Shown here: positions 1 to 8,571 of the stretch, in pieces
How the letters are laid out: each line of letters starts with the position of its first letter
Numbering within the stretch: position 1 is the first letter of the stretch
From: Silene noctiflora
Lineage: Eukaryota; Streptophyta; Magnoliopsida; Caryophyllales; Caryophyllaceae
Direction of reading: 5' to 3'
NCBI GenBank assembly: GCA_009801015.1
Contig: VHZZ01000859.1
Location: 3,387 to 37,325, forward strand
DNA: 33,939 nucleotides
Translations under genes and position numbers: made by a program
Notes under the pieces: generated by a model
Database searches by the model: none
What the model was told of the DNA's origin: nothing
The model's input: the letters and a program-made list of their open reading frames with translations, nothing else

Positions 1-87
1 TCCAGACTCTGACTTAAAAAGACACAGACTTACTCGACAGAGTAAGTCCTACTCGGTCGAGTCACTAAAGGCAGGGAAAACCGTAGT
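1..87. repeat. LTR-like sequence with ACTCG motifs
   Basis: This short stretch before the first coding fragment carries the motifs ACTCGACAGAGT and ACTCGGTCGAGT. Similar motifs occur in the gypsy LTR at 3720-3860 and in the LTR-like piece at 7760-7835. It is non-coding and replaces the reverse-transcriptase sequence expected upstream of the RNase H domain, so it is probably the edge of another LTR or a deletion junction. The left boundary lies outside the window. Confidence 0.35.
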
Positions 88-1005
88 ATTACAACATCTC
101 CTGTCTTAGTCTTGCCAGAGGGGAGTGAGAACTTCGAGATTTATACTGATGCCTCGAAGAATGGTTTGGGTTGTGTATTGATGCAAAACGGTAGGGTAAT
201 TGCATATGCATCAAGGCAACTGAAATCATATGAAGAGGACTATTCTACTCATAATTTAGAGTTGGGTGCGGTTGTATTTGCCTTGAAAATTTGGAGACAC
301 TACTTATATGGGGCGTCCTTTAAAGTGTTTTCCGATCACAAAAGCCTAAAGTACATCTACACCCAAAATGAGCTGAACATGCGACAGAGGAGGTGGATGG
401 AATTGATCGGAGACTATGATATGGAGATTGCCTACCACGAAGGGAAGGCTAATGTGGTGGTTGACGCGTTAAGTAGGAAGAGTGTACACTCCTTGTGCAC
501 TGCCATGTCCCTAATGAGATTGAAAGATGAAGTATAAAAGATAAGAATCCACATGATCATAAAAGGGGGTGCTATTAGTGACTTAACCATGGAGCCCGAA
601 CTTTATGATGACATCCGGGGGAAATAGTTACTTGATTCTAAGGTTCAAGGGTTGAAGGAAGGAGTGGAAGAGGGTACTACTTCAAGATTCTCGATCCATT
701 CATATGGGAGTGTTCTCTTTGATGGTAGATGGTGTGTGGCAAAGGATGATGAGCTGAAAAAGATGATCATGACTGAGGCTCATTGCACCCCTTACTTGGT
801 GCATCCGGGAGGTGATAAGATATATAAAGATTTGAAGGAAACCTTTTGGTGGCCGGGGATGAAGAGGGATGTAGCTGATTTTGTTGCTCGATGTTTGACT
901 TGCCAGAGACTCAATGGGGAACAGCGAAGGCCACGTGGTAAGATTCTGTCACTTGAGGTACCACAAGTGGGAGTGCATCTCTATGGACTTCATTGTTTTA
1001 TCTAA
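88..1005 (+). pseudogene. Ty3/gypsy pol fragment: RNase H and integrase zinc finger
   Basis: One reading frame runs through this segment, broken by stops at 535-537 (TAA) and 625-627 (TAG). The first part is a retroelement RNase H domain with the usual acidic residues in YTDAS, LELGA, SDHKSL and VVDALSRK; the last normally reads VADALSRK, so one Ala has become Val. The second part (from about 652) holds the integrase HHCC zinc-binding region: two His near AHCTPYLVH and the CLTC pair, followed by a conserved WWPGM. A small deletion near 965 shifts the frame just before the start of the integrase core. The order RNase H then integrase is that of Ty3/gypsy pol, and the flanking part at 2440-3470 suggests the Tekay/Del chromovirus lineage. 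The gag, protease and most of RT are missing. This is a dead copy. Confidence 0.85.
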
Positions 1006-1520
1006 TAAAATAATTATACGTTTATCAAATAATTACGTATAATAAATTTACCTAGTAATTCACAATTACACGTAAATATCATGGTCAAATAAATACAATT
1101 CACAATGTTTTGTAATCGTATTCAATTATTCATTCTAAATTAAATTGTTCCGTGAACAATATAATCGATTTAGTAATAACATTTTATCTACTAAAATAAT
1201 CTTATATAATCACATTATATTAAGATACTTATTCTCAAATTGTTCATCCTTTTAAGGTATCGATTAATCCGTATCATCATACGATCAATCAACTTACCAA
1301 ATAAAGGGATTTGTCCAAGGTGTGACCAAAGGGATCAACTGATCACCACCGTCGAAACGACGGTAATGTCAAACTCTAGATAGCCAATCATTACCGATGA
1401 ATGATGACCAGTTGACTTTATAGAAGAATCATCCCTTGCGTATTCTTATATTGAGTTTATAATAACGATATTTAAACCGTCATCGTGATCGCACTATTGT
1501 TGAGGACACTCACTCCAACA
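994..1520 (-). mobile_element. Copia-type LTR, antisense, inserted in gypsy integrase
   Basis: Read on the minus strand, this begins TGTTGGAGTGAGTGTCCTC at 1520 and ends in AACA at 994, giving the TG...CA ends and short TGTT/AACA inverted termini expected of an LTR (527 bp). It is preceded on the minus strand by the polypurine tract AAGTGGGAGAT (1521-1531), the usual plant Copia primer site for plus-strand synthesis, so this is a 3' LTR. A related LTR lies at 31760 in the opposite orientation and shares the first about 30 bp and a GATCCCTTT-GGTCACACC block. The insertion splits the gypsy integrase core. The far end of the element is missing, so no target duplication can be matched. Confidence 0.75.
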
Positions 1521-2439
1521 ATCTCCCACTTAACAAGTGTGCGTCACCGATTCTCTTGTCCTATTACATCATCTCCCACTCATTGCAAGGTGTCTCGCAG
1601 GTCGTACTTGCAAATGATCATATCTTGAGTGGTTTCCTCGATCTGGAAAGTAACTGTTTGACCGGAACCATCTACGATAGATGCCTTCCGAGCGTGGCCA
1701 CGCATTTTCAGTCTACTCTCCTCGAGTGGCCCTGAGATTTAAGATAACCCTGACAAGGGCTTGGACAATTCCTATTGCACTATTCCCTTCGAATAGCCAC
1801 AGCTCATCATAACCCAAAATAAGCTCATTTAACCCCATTTACGAAGGTCGTAGGAACATAAATCAAAGTTACTCTGAAACTGTGCCATCTTAGGCGAACA
1901 GTCATTAGTATAAGAATCGACTCAATCGAATACAATAGTAGCTCTTGCCACGACCAGGCTAGGTGAATTAACCAGAACTCTATTAGCGGTCATTTTGCCC
2001 GACGGAGTGTCCCATACAGTCCGCCTATGTGATCGACTAGTCATCCCACATGACTCTATGGCACTTGAACTTGCCATCAATCGCATCACACTTTAGTTAC
2101 TTCGAGAAGTCACCTCATTCAAGTAACTAGGAGCCATACTAAGTTAATCCAGTTCACTTTAATAGGGTCCAATATTGTCACACAATCCTATTGGATATAA
2201 CAAAGTAATCAAAGAAGAGTTTTATAATTAAAACTCAAATGATAAACGCGATTATCATATATGAACAATCAATCCTGGATTATCATATCGTATAATCTTT
2301 AAACATTACTTTTACTTCTAAAAGTTGCAATTAAAGTTTGATCATCCATCCAACTTTATGAATTGCAATTCTCCTCCTATTCATGTATCAACNATTGATA
2401 TGAATTATTCTCAAGTAATAGTCTAGACAACTTTCTAGG
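1521..2439 (-). mobile_element. 3' internal region of the antisense Copia element
   Basis: This stretch lies upstream (on the minus strand) of the 3' LTR and its polypurine tract at 1521-1531. No open reading frame or Copia protein motif is visible on either strand, so it is either the long untranslated 3' part of the element or a non-coding non-autonomous derivative. It stops abruptly near 2440, where gypsy integrase sequence resumes; the rest of the element and the 5' LTR are gone. One ambiguous base sits at 2392. The family is inferred from the LTR and polypurine tract only. Confidence 0.6.
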
Positions 2440-3480
2440 CTCGGGTTTCTTGACTTGAAGAATACTCCCACTGTTATCATCATAACTTGTGATAGGTTAC
2501 TTAAAGAAACAACTTTCTTTTTATCACAATACACGATTCAGCTGTCAACAGCTTATAGGAAGCATGTGGTGACACTACAAAGGGTACCAAAAGAAATTGT
2601 ATCGGACCGTGATGCGAGGTTTATTTCTCGTTTTTGGCAAGAGTTGCAAGAGTTGATGGGGACTACCTTAAAGATGAGTACGGCTTTTCATCGGCCACCG
2701 ATGGATAAACGGAGAGGACCATCAAAACTTTGGAAGACATGTTGCGGGTTTGTGTGATCGAATTCGGCGGTAGTTGGGAGGATCGACTCGATCTCATTGA
2801 GTTCTCTTATAATAACAGTTATCGCACTAGTATTGGGATGACGTCTTTCGAGGCTTTCTATGGAAGAAGGTGCAGAACCCCAATGTGTTGGGATGATAGC
2901 TCGGAAGCTGTGGTTTTAGGACCGCAAATGGTACAGGACATGATCGAGCAAGTTCACCTGATTCAACAAAAAATGAAGGCGGCGCAGGATCGACAAAAGA
3001 GCTATGCATATTTACATCGTCGTGACATTGAGTTTCATATAGGTGACAAAGTCTTTTTAAAAGTGTCACCTATGTGTGGAATAACGAAATTTAGAAAGCG
3101 AGGCAAGCTAAGCCAAAAGTTTATAGGTCCTTACGAGATATTGGATAGAGTGGGTGAAGTGCTTTATAGATTGGCTTTGCCACCAGCTTTGGATCGCGTA
3201 CACAATGTGTTTCATGTGTCGTAACTACGAAATTAAATTAGTGACTCGTCTCATGTGCTAGAAGTTGAGACAATTGAGCTTGATAAAGCACTTACTTATG
3301 TTGAGATGCCTAAGGAGATTTTGGATCACAAGGTGGGCAAGACAAAGAATGGTGCGACCATATTTCTTAAGGGTCTATGGTCTAATCATAATGTGGAAGA
3401 GGCCACATGAGAACCAAAAGAGGCTATGAAAGAACGATATTCACACCCTTTTGATCAGGTATGTTTGGATACGGGGACGT
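2440..3480 (+). pseudogene. Ty3/gypsy integrase core and chromodomain remnant
   Basis: This continues the pol fragment of 88-1005 after the Copia insertion. It has the integrase core with the conserved SDRDARF aspartate near 2610. A frameshift near 2700-2715 then moves the frame; the catalytic Glu region (ERTIKTLEDML) lies in the shifted frame. An open stretch follows to 3224 with the GKLSQKFIGPYEI and VHNVFHVS motifs typical of Tekay/Del integrase C-termini. From 3225 to about 3470, after a stop at 3222-3224, a degenerate chromodomain-like tail can be followed (an ELDKALTYVE-like stretch, then LWSNHNVEEAT and a TGA where Trp is usual). The element is a chromovirus relic with several inactivating lesions. 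Confidence 0.82.
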
Positions 3481-3681
3481 AACCTTGTTTCTTTTAGGGG
3501 CGTATGAAATGATCGCGTGTAGTTTTGGTTTGTTTTGAGTCAATCTTATACATCATTGGGGTTGGTGATATGGCGTCTTATTTCATCTTTTGTTATGTTT
3601 GGTAACTTTCCGAGTTGTGGATGTTGTGGTATACATGTTATGGAGGAGTTAGTATGAACTTCGAGGACGAAGTTTATTTTT

Positions 3682-3694
3682 AAGGAGGAAAGAT
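3682..3694 (+). other. Polypurine tract of gypsy element
   Basis: The purine run AAGGAGGAAAGAT lies directly before the LTR start TGTGATAC at 3695. It follows the motif TTCGAGGACGAAGTTT, which commonly precedes the polypurine tract in plant chromoviruses. It supports the 3' LTR call that follows. Confidence 0.6.
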
Positions 3695-4915
3695 TGTGAT
3701 ACTCCTCATTTTTGGTCGCAGCGTACTCGGTCGAGTAGGCTGAACTCGACCAAGTTCGTTTGTGGTGTGTTTTGGTCAGGCTACTGTTTTAGTGGCACTC
3801 GACCGAGTAAGTATAACACTCAGTCAAGTACATGACACTCGACCAAGTTCTCGGTCTGAAATCATGTTTTGCACGATTTTAATTAGAAAGATTAGGGAGG
3901 TTATATTAGTGTTAATCAGTTCGTAAAAATCATTGTTAACCCTAAATATTTTCTTAACACTCTCCTTAATCTCTCTAATCATCATTCAAGCAAGTTTTTA
4001 GCTTTTGGTCGTCGGATTTCTCTAGGTTTTTTGCTAAACGTTTCGGTAAATCTTGAATACTATCTTTATTGTTTGATATCATCTTAACCCTAGGAATTTG
4101 GGTTAATTGGAGGATTTTGGTAGCCTTGTTGTGGATTTTAGTAGTGATATGCATGTGTTGATTATTGTTAGTTGGGGACTTCGTAGAGGAGCAGTTCTAG
4201 ATTGTCATTGCTTGCATTTCGGATTTTGGAACAAGGTACAGTTTCCCTACTCAGTTTAATTACATGGTTGGTTGTGATTCATGTTTTTGTGATTATCGTT
4301 GATATGGATGATGGAGGAGCTGTGGTTTATATTTTGAGCCATGTCGGAAAATGGTTTCACCCCTTTGTTTCTTCTTTTGTGACTCCGTCACAAAGGGGGA
4401 TGTGCACATTAATGAGCTTGGATTCGCTCGTTGCAATGAGCGGGAATTTGATGTCCATGCTGCGGTTTGGCATCGGCTGGGGTGGGTTACCTGTTGCAAT
4501 GGGAACCTTTCTACTCATTATAATGAGAGACATTGGTTACTATGGAGTTTGGAGGGTTGTTGGAGTGTTTCTTGTGTTAGCTTGTATTCATCCCGTTACA
4601 TGTTGTGGTTTGTTGTGTGGTTATACTAACCTTTCATTTGTTTTCAAAATTGTGGTGATCCATTTGATATTTCCGGCAAATGGTGAGCAGTGAATTTAGC
4701 AGGTATTGATGTGTGAGCTTGTTTGCGGGATTAGATGGGCGCCGACGAGTCATCACATGCTTAGCTTTCGCTATTTTGCGTAGTTATCACCTAGCTAGAT
4801 GTTGAGTTGTATTTAACTTTCAGTTTGAGGATTTGGATCATGACGTTGGGTTAAACTTGCTATTTATAATTATGTTTCATTATGGTATCTTTGATGCGTA
4901 CTACCTCGAGAAACC
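3695..4915 (+). mobile_element. 3' LTR of the Ty3/gypsy element
   Basis: The LTR starts TGTGATACTCCTC just after the polypurine tract. Its first 170 bp hold repeated near-palindromes of the ACTCGACCGAGT type (about 3722-3860). The rest is AT-rich LTR sequence with no recognised protein; an open frame of 163 codons at 4202-4693 has no known domain and is most likely chance. The 3' boundary was not found: sequence changes to a LINE fragment near 4920, so the LTR end is approximate and may be truncated. The 5' LTR is not in the window. Confidence 0.6.
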
Positions 4916-4917
4916 AT

Positions 4918-5192
4918 GATGGTAGCACTCCCATATGCTAAGGTAGGCCTTGGTAAAGCACTTTGGTAGATAGGGGTGCTATGAATATGCTTATAACCAC
5001 ATTCCATAGCATCCCTAAGAGCATAGAGAAGCGCTGAAGCTTCAGCTTGTAAAGCGGAACCAGCCCAAAAAGAAATGCTTCAAGAATGAATGATACGCTC
5101 GTCCAAGTTTTGAAAAAACCACCCAGCAGAAGCGCTGAAGTTAGTTTTCGAAGAAGCGTCACATTTAACTCTAATATGAACTTGTGGATTTA
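4918..5192 (-). pseudogene. LINE RNase H (RVT_3) fragment
   Basis: On the minus strand, starting near 5185, the translation reads VKCDASSKTNFSASAGW, then a stop, then SALQAEASALLYALRDAM. These are the first Asp block and the Glu block of the plant LINE-type RNase H (RVT_3) domain. The same blocks occur in the LINE at the right edge of the window (33134-33939): IKCDASWKPNFQASGGW and SALQAEAMALKFAI. The fragment lacks the C-terminal Asp/His part and has an in-frame stop, so it is dead. It faces away from the LINE ORF1 that follows, so the two belong to different insertions. Confidence 0.75.
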
Positions 5193-5264
5193 AACCCAAT
5201 GAATCCTTTGCATGTGAACTTGTGGAGGTTCCCCCGTGCTGGAGGTGTGATTAACATTGATCCG

Positions 5265-5798
5265 GCTCAATTGGGGAAATTAATGAAGTTTTAGGGGAAC
5301 TGCATTTTGGGATTCTTAGTGGACTACCGTCTGTTTAAGGCGGATAAGGTCAATGAAGTTATTAGGGATAAATGGAGTACCAGAGTCCGAGTGACGGCTT
5401 ATCGCATGCAGAAAATATATGTTCTCCACTGTGAGAATGTTGATGATTATGAAGGACTATTTAGGAGGACTACTGCTACGATTGATGGAGCATTGATGGA
5501 CTTTGCAAGGTGGTATCCTGATACTGTGCCTCGGACGGTCAGGTTCCCATATGCTGAGCTTATGGTTAGAGTTTGTGGACTTCCGTTTGAGTATCTTACA
5601 ATGCATGTTGCTAGGGTGGCAAACAAGTTACTAAGTCGCCATTATCAAGTAGAACCATTTGAAGGTGTCCCTGCTAATGATTATTTGAGGCTAAAAGTGT
5701 GTGTTAAGTTGAATGAACCGTTGATGTCGGGGTTCTTTTTGGCTATGGATTGGGGTTTACTTCTCTGGGTTAAATTCCGGTATAAGGAGGTCTTTAAA
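5265..5798 (+). pseudogene. LINE ORF1 N-terminal part (DUF4283), interrupted
   Basis: The open part begins at 5307, after an in-frame TAG at 5290-5292. It encodes a DUF4283-like domain, the RNA-binding-type domain found at the start of plant L1 LINE ORF1 proteins. Landmarks are an ARWYPDTVP segment in the place of the family's usual W-P motif and a VRVCGLPFEYLT stretch matching the WVRVxGLPxxxLT signature. The frame runs to codon AAA at 5796-5798, where a Helitron begins. The next host codon (TAT, 6415-6417) continues in the same frame with the zinc knuckle. Upstream sequence is degenerate and no intact start is visible. Confidence 0.75.
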
Positions 5799-6414
5799 TC
5801 CCCCTTACTACTAAGAGAATAAAAATTCTCTTAGTTTTCCCTCCAAAAGGCATCTAGCTAAATAAGGTAATAAGTAAAACTTTATTTCATTACATTATTA
5901 TATTTTCAATGAATATATTCTTATAATTAAACTCTAATCATTTAATTAAATTCATAATTATGATTTTTTCATTAAAATAAATTAAAATTGGTTTTAAACT
6001 ATAAACCATAAGTTGCTAATTTTTTGAATAATGCAATAATATATTACTATAGATGTTGCTAAATTTTTGAATAATGCAATAATATATTACTGTAGATGTT
6101 GCTAAATTTTTGAGTAATGCAATAATATATTACGGTAGATGTTGCTAAATTTTTTTAATAATGCAATAATATATTACTCTAGATAATAATTTGACACATA
6201 TTTAGTATTTACTATTAGTTTCGTGACAAAAAAATCATTTAAAAAAAAAATCACACCTTAACTTAATTCTCTTTGATTAGTTTTCCATTTCAAATTTTTT
6301 GTTTCATATCAAAATACAAAAGGGATAAATATTAAATATTTATGGTGTGCAAATTTAATACACTAAAAAAATAAAAACTCTATATACCGCGCAATGGCGC
6401 GGGATCTGTACTAG
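5799..6414 (+). mobile_element. Non-autonomous Helitron (copy 1), 616 bp
   Basis: The element begins TCCCCCTTACTAC at 5799 and ends CTAG at 6414, between host A (5798) and host T (6415), the target dinucleotide of Helitrons. A perfect GC-rich hairpin, CCGCGC / GCGCGG with loop AATG (6387-6402), lies eight bases before the terminal CTAG, the standard Helitron 3' signature. Taking the element out leaves the LINE ORF1 reading frame continuous, which fixes both ends. It has no Rep/helicase coding sequence, so it must have moved with help from an autonomous relative. It contains four tandem 43-bp repeats (6012-6183). A related copy lies on the minus strand at 17398 onward. Confidence 0.9.
6012..6183. 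repeat. Four tandem 43-bp repeats inside Helitron copy 1
   Basis: Units start at 6012, 6055, 6098 and 6141, each beginning GTTGCTAA and containing ATGCAATAATATATTAC. They differ at only a few positions. The related Helitron at 17398-18340 has only about one diverged unit in the same place, so the array expanded within this copy or its lineage. Confidence 0.9.
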
Positions 6415-7498
6415 TATTGCATAAAGTGAGGTAAAATAAGTCATACCGGGGAATAATGTAAGGTAAATATCATGACTATTGTGTCTAATATAAATGGTAT
6501 GCTGGATAGGACAGTTGAAAAGGGTTTTGTGGTGTTCCAAGCTAATAGTAATCACACCATGTTCAACAGGGATTTACGTGTTACTCCATCAACAACAAAA
6601 TACATATCTTCTCGTGTTCGTTTGGTTGCTAGAAGGGATAATAGGCAGAATCAGAGGGAAGAAGTGGAGAGGCCGGTGGACTTTTGGGTACTACACCTGT
6701 TGGGAGGGTGTTACCTGGCATGACGTTTGTTGTCACTAATACAGGGCCTGTTGTTTTTCTAGTGGGACAAGGTGCTGGGGGGGTGCTGGTTTATATGGTG
6801 GTGTGGGGGAAAATGGGGATGCTAATATGGAGGATGTGCCGGAAGGAGTTAATAATGTTGCTGAAGGGTTTGGTTTACAGGGTAATGGTTTGGTTCAGGA
6901 GGGGGTACAAGAAGGTGCTCAGGGGAATGAGGGTGAGGATATGGACCTGTGTTAAGGGCAAGGGGCTGATGGTGTAATCCCTGGAGCTGGTGGGTGGTTG
7001 GATGAGGGTAATATCAATGGTAACATGCCAATTCACAATAACGATCCTAATCCTAACGATCACAACAATTTTGAAGAGTTTCATAGTGCAGGGGAAAATT
7101 TTGATCAAGGGGAGGATGGTGTTAATAATCTGGGGTTCCTGCATCAGATGCAAAATAATGATCCATATATTGTTTATGTTGGGCTAGGTAGAGCTAGACC
7201 GCCATTGGACAGGGATTTGAGGATTCAAGAGGCTATCTTGAATAAAGTGCAGGGGGATATTGAGTGGGAAAGCATGGATGATGATCATAGGGGATATAAT
7301 CAGACATTTGACCCTCCTCTAAGAGGGTTGTCAATTATTTACCACTATCCAGAAGGTGTCAATCTTATCCAAGGGTTTGTTGATGAAGGTGGTGTTGCTA
7401 CAATGGATCAAGATGATCCCAATGTGATCATCTCTATAAGTGATGACACTGTCAACTCTGCTGATACTCCTCCTTTGGAGATGTTTGATGAGTCATAA
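6415..7498 (+). pseudogene. LINE ORF1 C-terminal part: zinc knuckle and acidic tail
   Basis: This is the host sequence after the Helitron. The first codons give a CCHC zinc knuckle (CX2CX4HX4C) in which the second Cys position is a TGA stop (6427-6429), the His is at 6442-6444 and the last Cys at 6457-6459, preceded by a TAA (6454-6456). An open segment follows to about 6720. A frame change then leads to a Gly-, Asn- and acid-rich tail (about 6775-7498) with one TAA near 6954, ending at a TAA at 7496-7498. Zinc knuckle plus a low-complexity tail is normal for plant LINE ORF1. The stops show it was dead or decayed. The tail from 6998 is open for 166 codons and could be mistaken for a gene. Confidence 0.7.
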
Positions 7499-7499
7499 T

Positions 7500-7975
7500 T
7501 ATATACATATTTATGCCTCCCCTTAGTTAATTTTGAGGCGGTTTTGTGCATTGATATGTCAGTTTATATGTCGTTATTGCTAGAATGTCGATACTTCCGA
7601 CATTTGGTGTTTTAATGCAGGATGAGTGCATTTGTGGAGCAAATGAGTAAAGTGGAGCACTGCGGAGTCGGTCTGATGGAGTACGAGGAAGATAGCACCG
7701 AAATCAAGGAGGAAAGATGGAAAGAAAAGAAGAAATCACGAAGCGATGTAGCAGAGACCAGTTCCTCGATCGAGTAGGGAGTTCCTCGATCGAGTATGTT
7801 GTGCTTGATCGAGTATGCTTAACTCGATCGAGGATCCACTTCGCTGAAGACTTTTCCGGAACTTTCTTTAAGTCGGTTTATTTGTAATATAAATAGGAAA
7901 CTCGTGCTTTATTATTAAATTACGCCTTATTTTACATAAAAACTCCTAGACACAATTACGTTTTTTAAGTATATA
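7500..7975. repeat. LTR-like fragment with TCGATCGAG motifs
   Basis: No coding potential is seen. Between about 7765 and 7835 the motifs CCTCGATCGAGTA and ACTCGATCGAGG recur four times with short spacers, a pattern like that in the gypsy LTR at 3720-3860 but with a different core (GATC rather than GACC). It is followed by a TATAAATAGG sequence that could be an LTR TATA box (about 7890). I infer a fragment of a second Ty3/gypsy family LTR; the ends were not identified. Confidence 0.4.
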
Positions 7976-7976
7976 T

Positions 7977-8019
7977 ATTGATTGATTGATTGATATTAAT
8001 ATTAATATTAATATTAATT
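7977..8019. repeat. Compound microsatellite
   Basis: About four ATTG units are followed directly by about four ATATTA units. It is a simple repeat just downstream of the LTR-like piece. Confidence 0.9.
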
Positions 8020-8571
8020 GCATAGTCACAATTACGTCTTCATAGGTTAAATACTACTCCGTATACGGTATACATATTACTATCAACAAATGAGGTATTT
8101 GATACTCTGTATATAGAAAAATTATTGTACACTGCTCCGTTCCATTCACGAGAACCATACCTTTTGTTGATTACATTATACATGTGAGTAGTATTTCAAT
8201 TAAATGAGTGAGTGCGTATACAATAGTCTGACACAATAATCATTGCGGAATATATATCAGTCAAGATACAGAGCTCAAAGCTGTTATAGAAAGAAAAATC
8301 TAATTTACTTGTCATCAAATCACTCCATCCAAACAAAATGGAAAACACTCAAACATTAACTTCCCAATAGTTAAATGTGGAAAGGGAAATAAATACCCCA
8401 AAATTACTATGTTAGTACCAAACTGATGTATCCAAACATATACAAGGACATTTGCCCTATTTAACAAAAACCCTTCTTTATACAGCTAATCCTCTAATTA
8501 ATATAGATACTACCTCGAGAAAAAACGTATTTGTTTGAAAGAATGAAGCTTAGAAACAGGGTTAACTTTGG
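8020..8571. other. 3' flank of the receptor kinase gene
   Basis: AT-rich sequence without coding potential on either strand. The part nearest 8571 must contain the 3' untranslated region of the minus-strand receptor kinase. I see no clear poly(A) signal or mobile element here. Confidence 0.4.

Noticed and set aside
2392-2392. Single N at 2392 (others at 15549 and 32031)
   Set aside because: Isolated ambiguous calls; none touches a coding exon, and they are not assembly gaps of known size.
4202-4693. Open frame of 163 codons on the plus strand
   Set aside because: It lies wholly within the gypsy LTR, has no recognisable domain, and overlaps other open frames of similar quality.
6012-6183. 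CRISPR-like array
   Set aside because: The 43-bp units are contiguous with no spacers, in a plant Helitron; it is a minisatellite.
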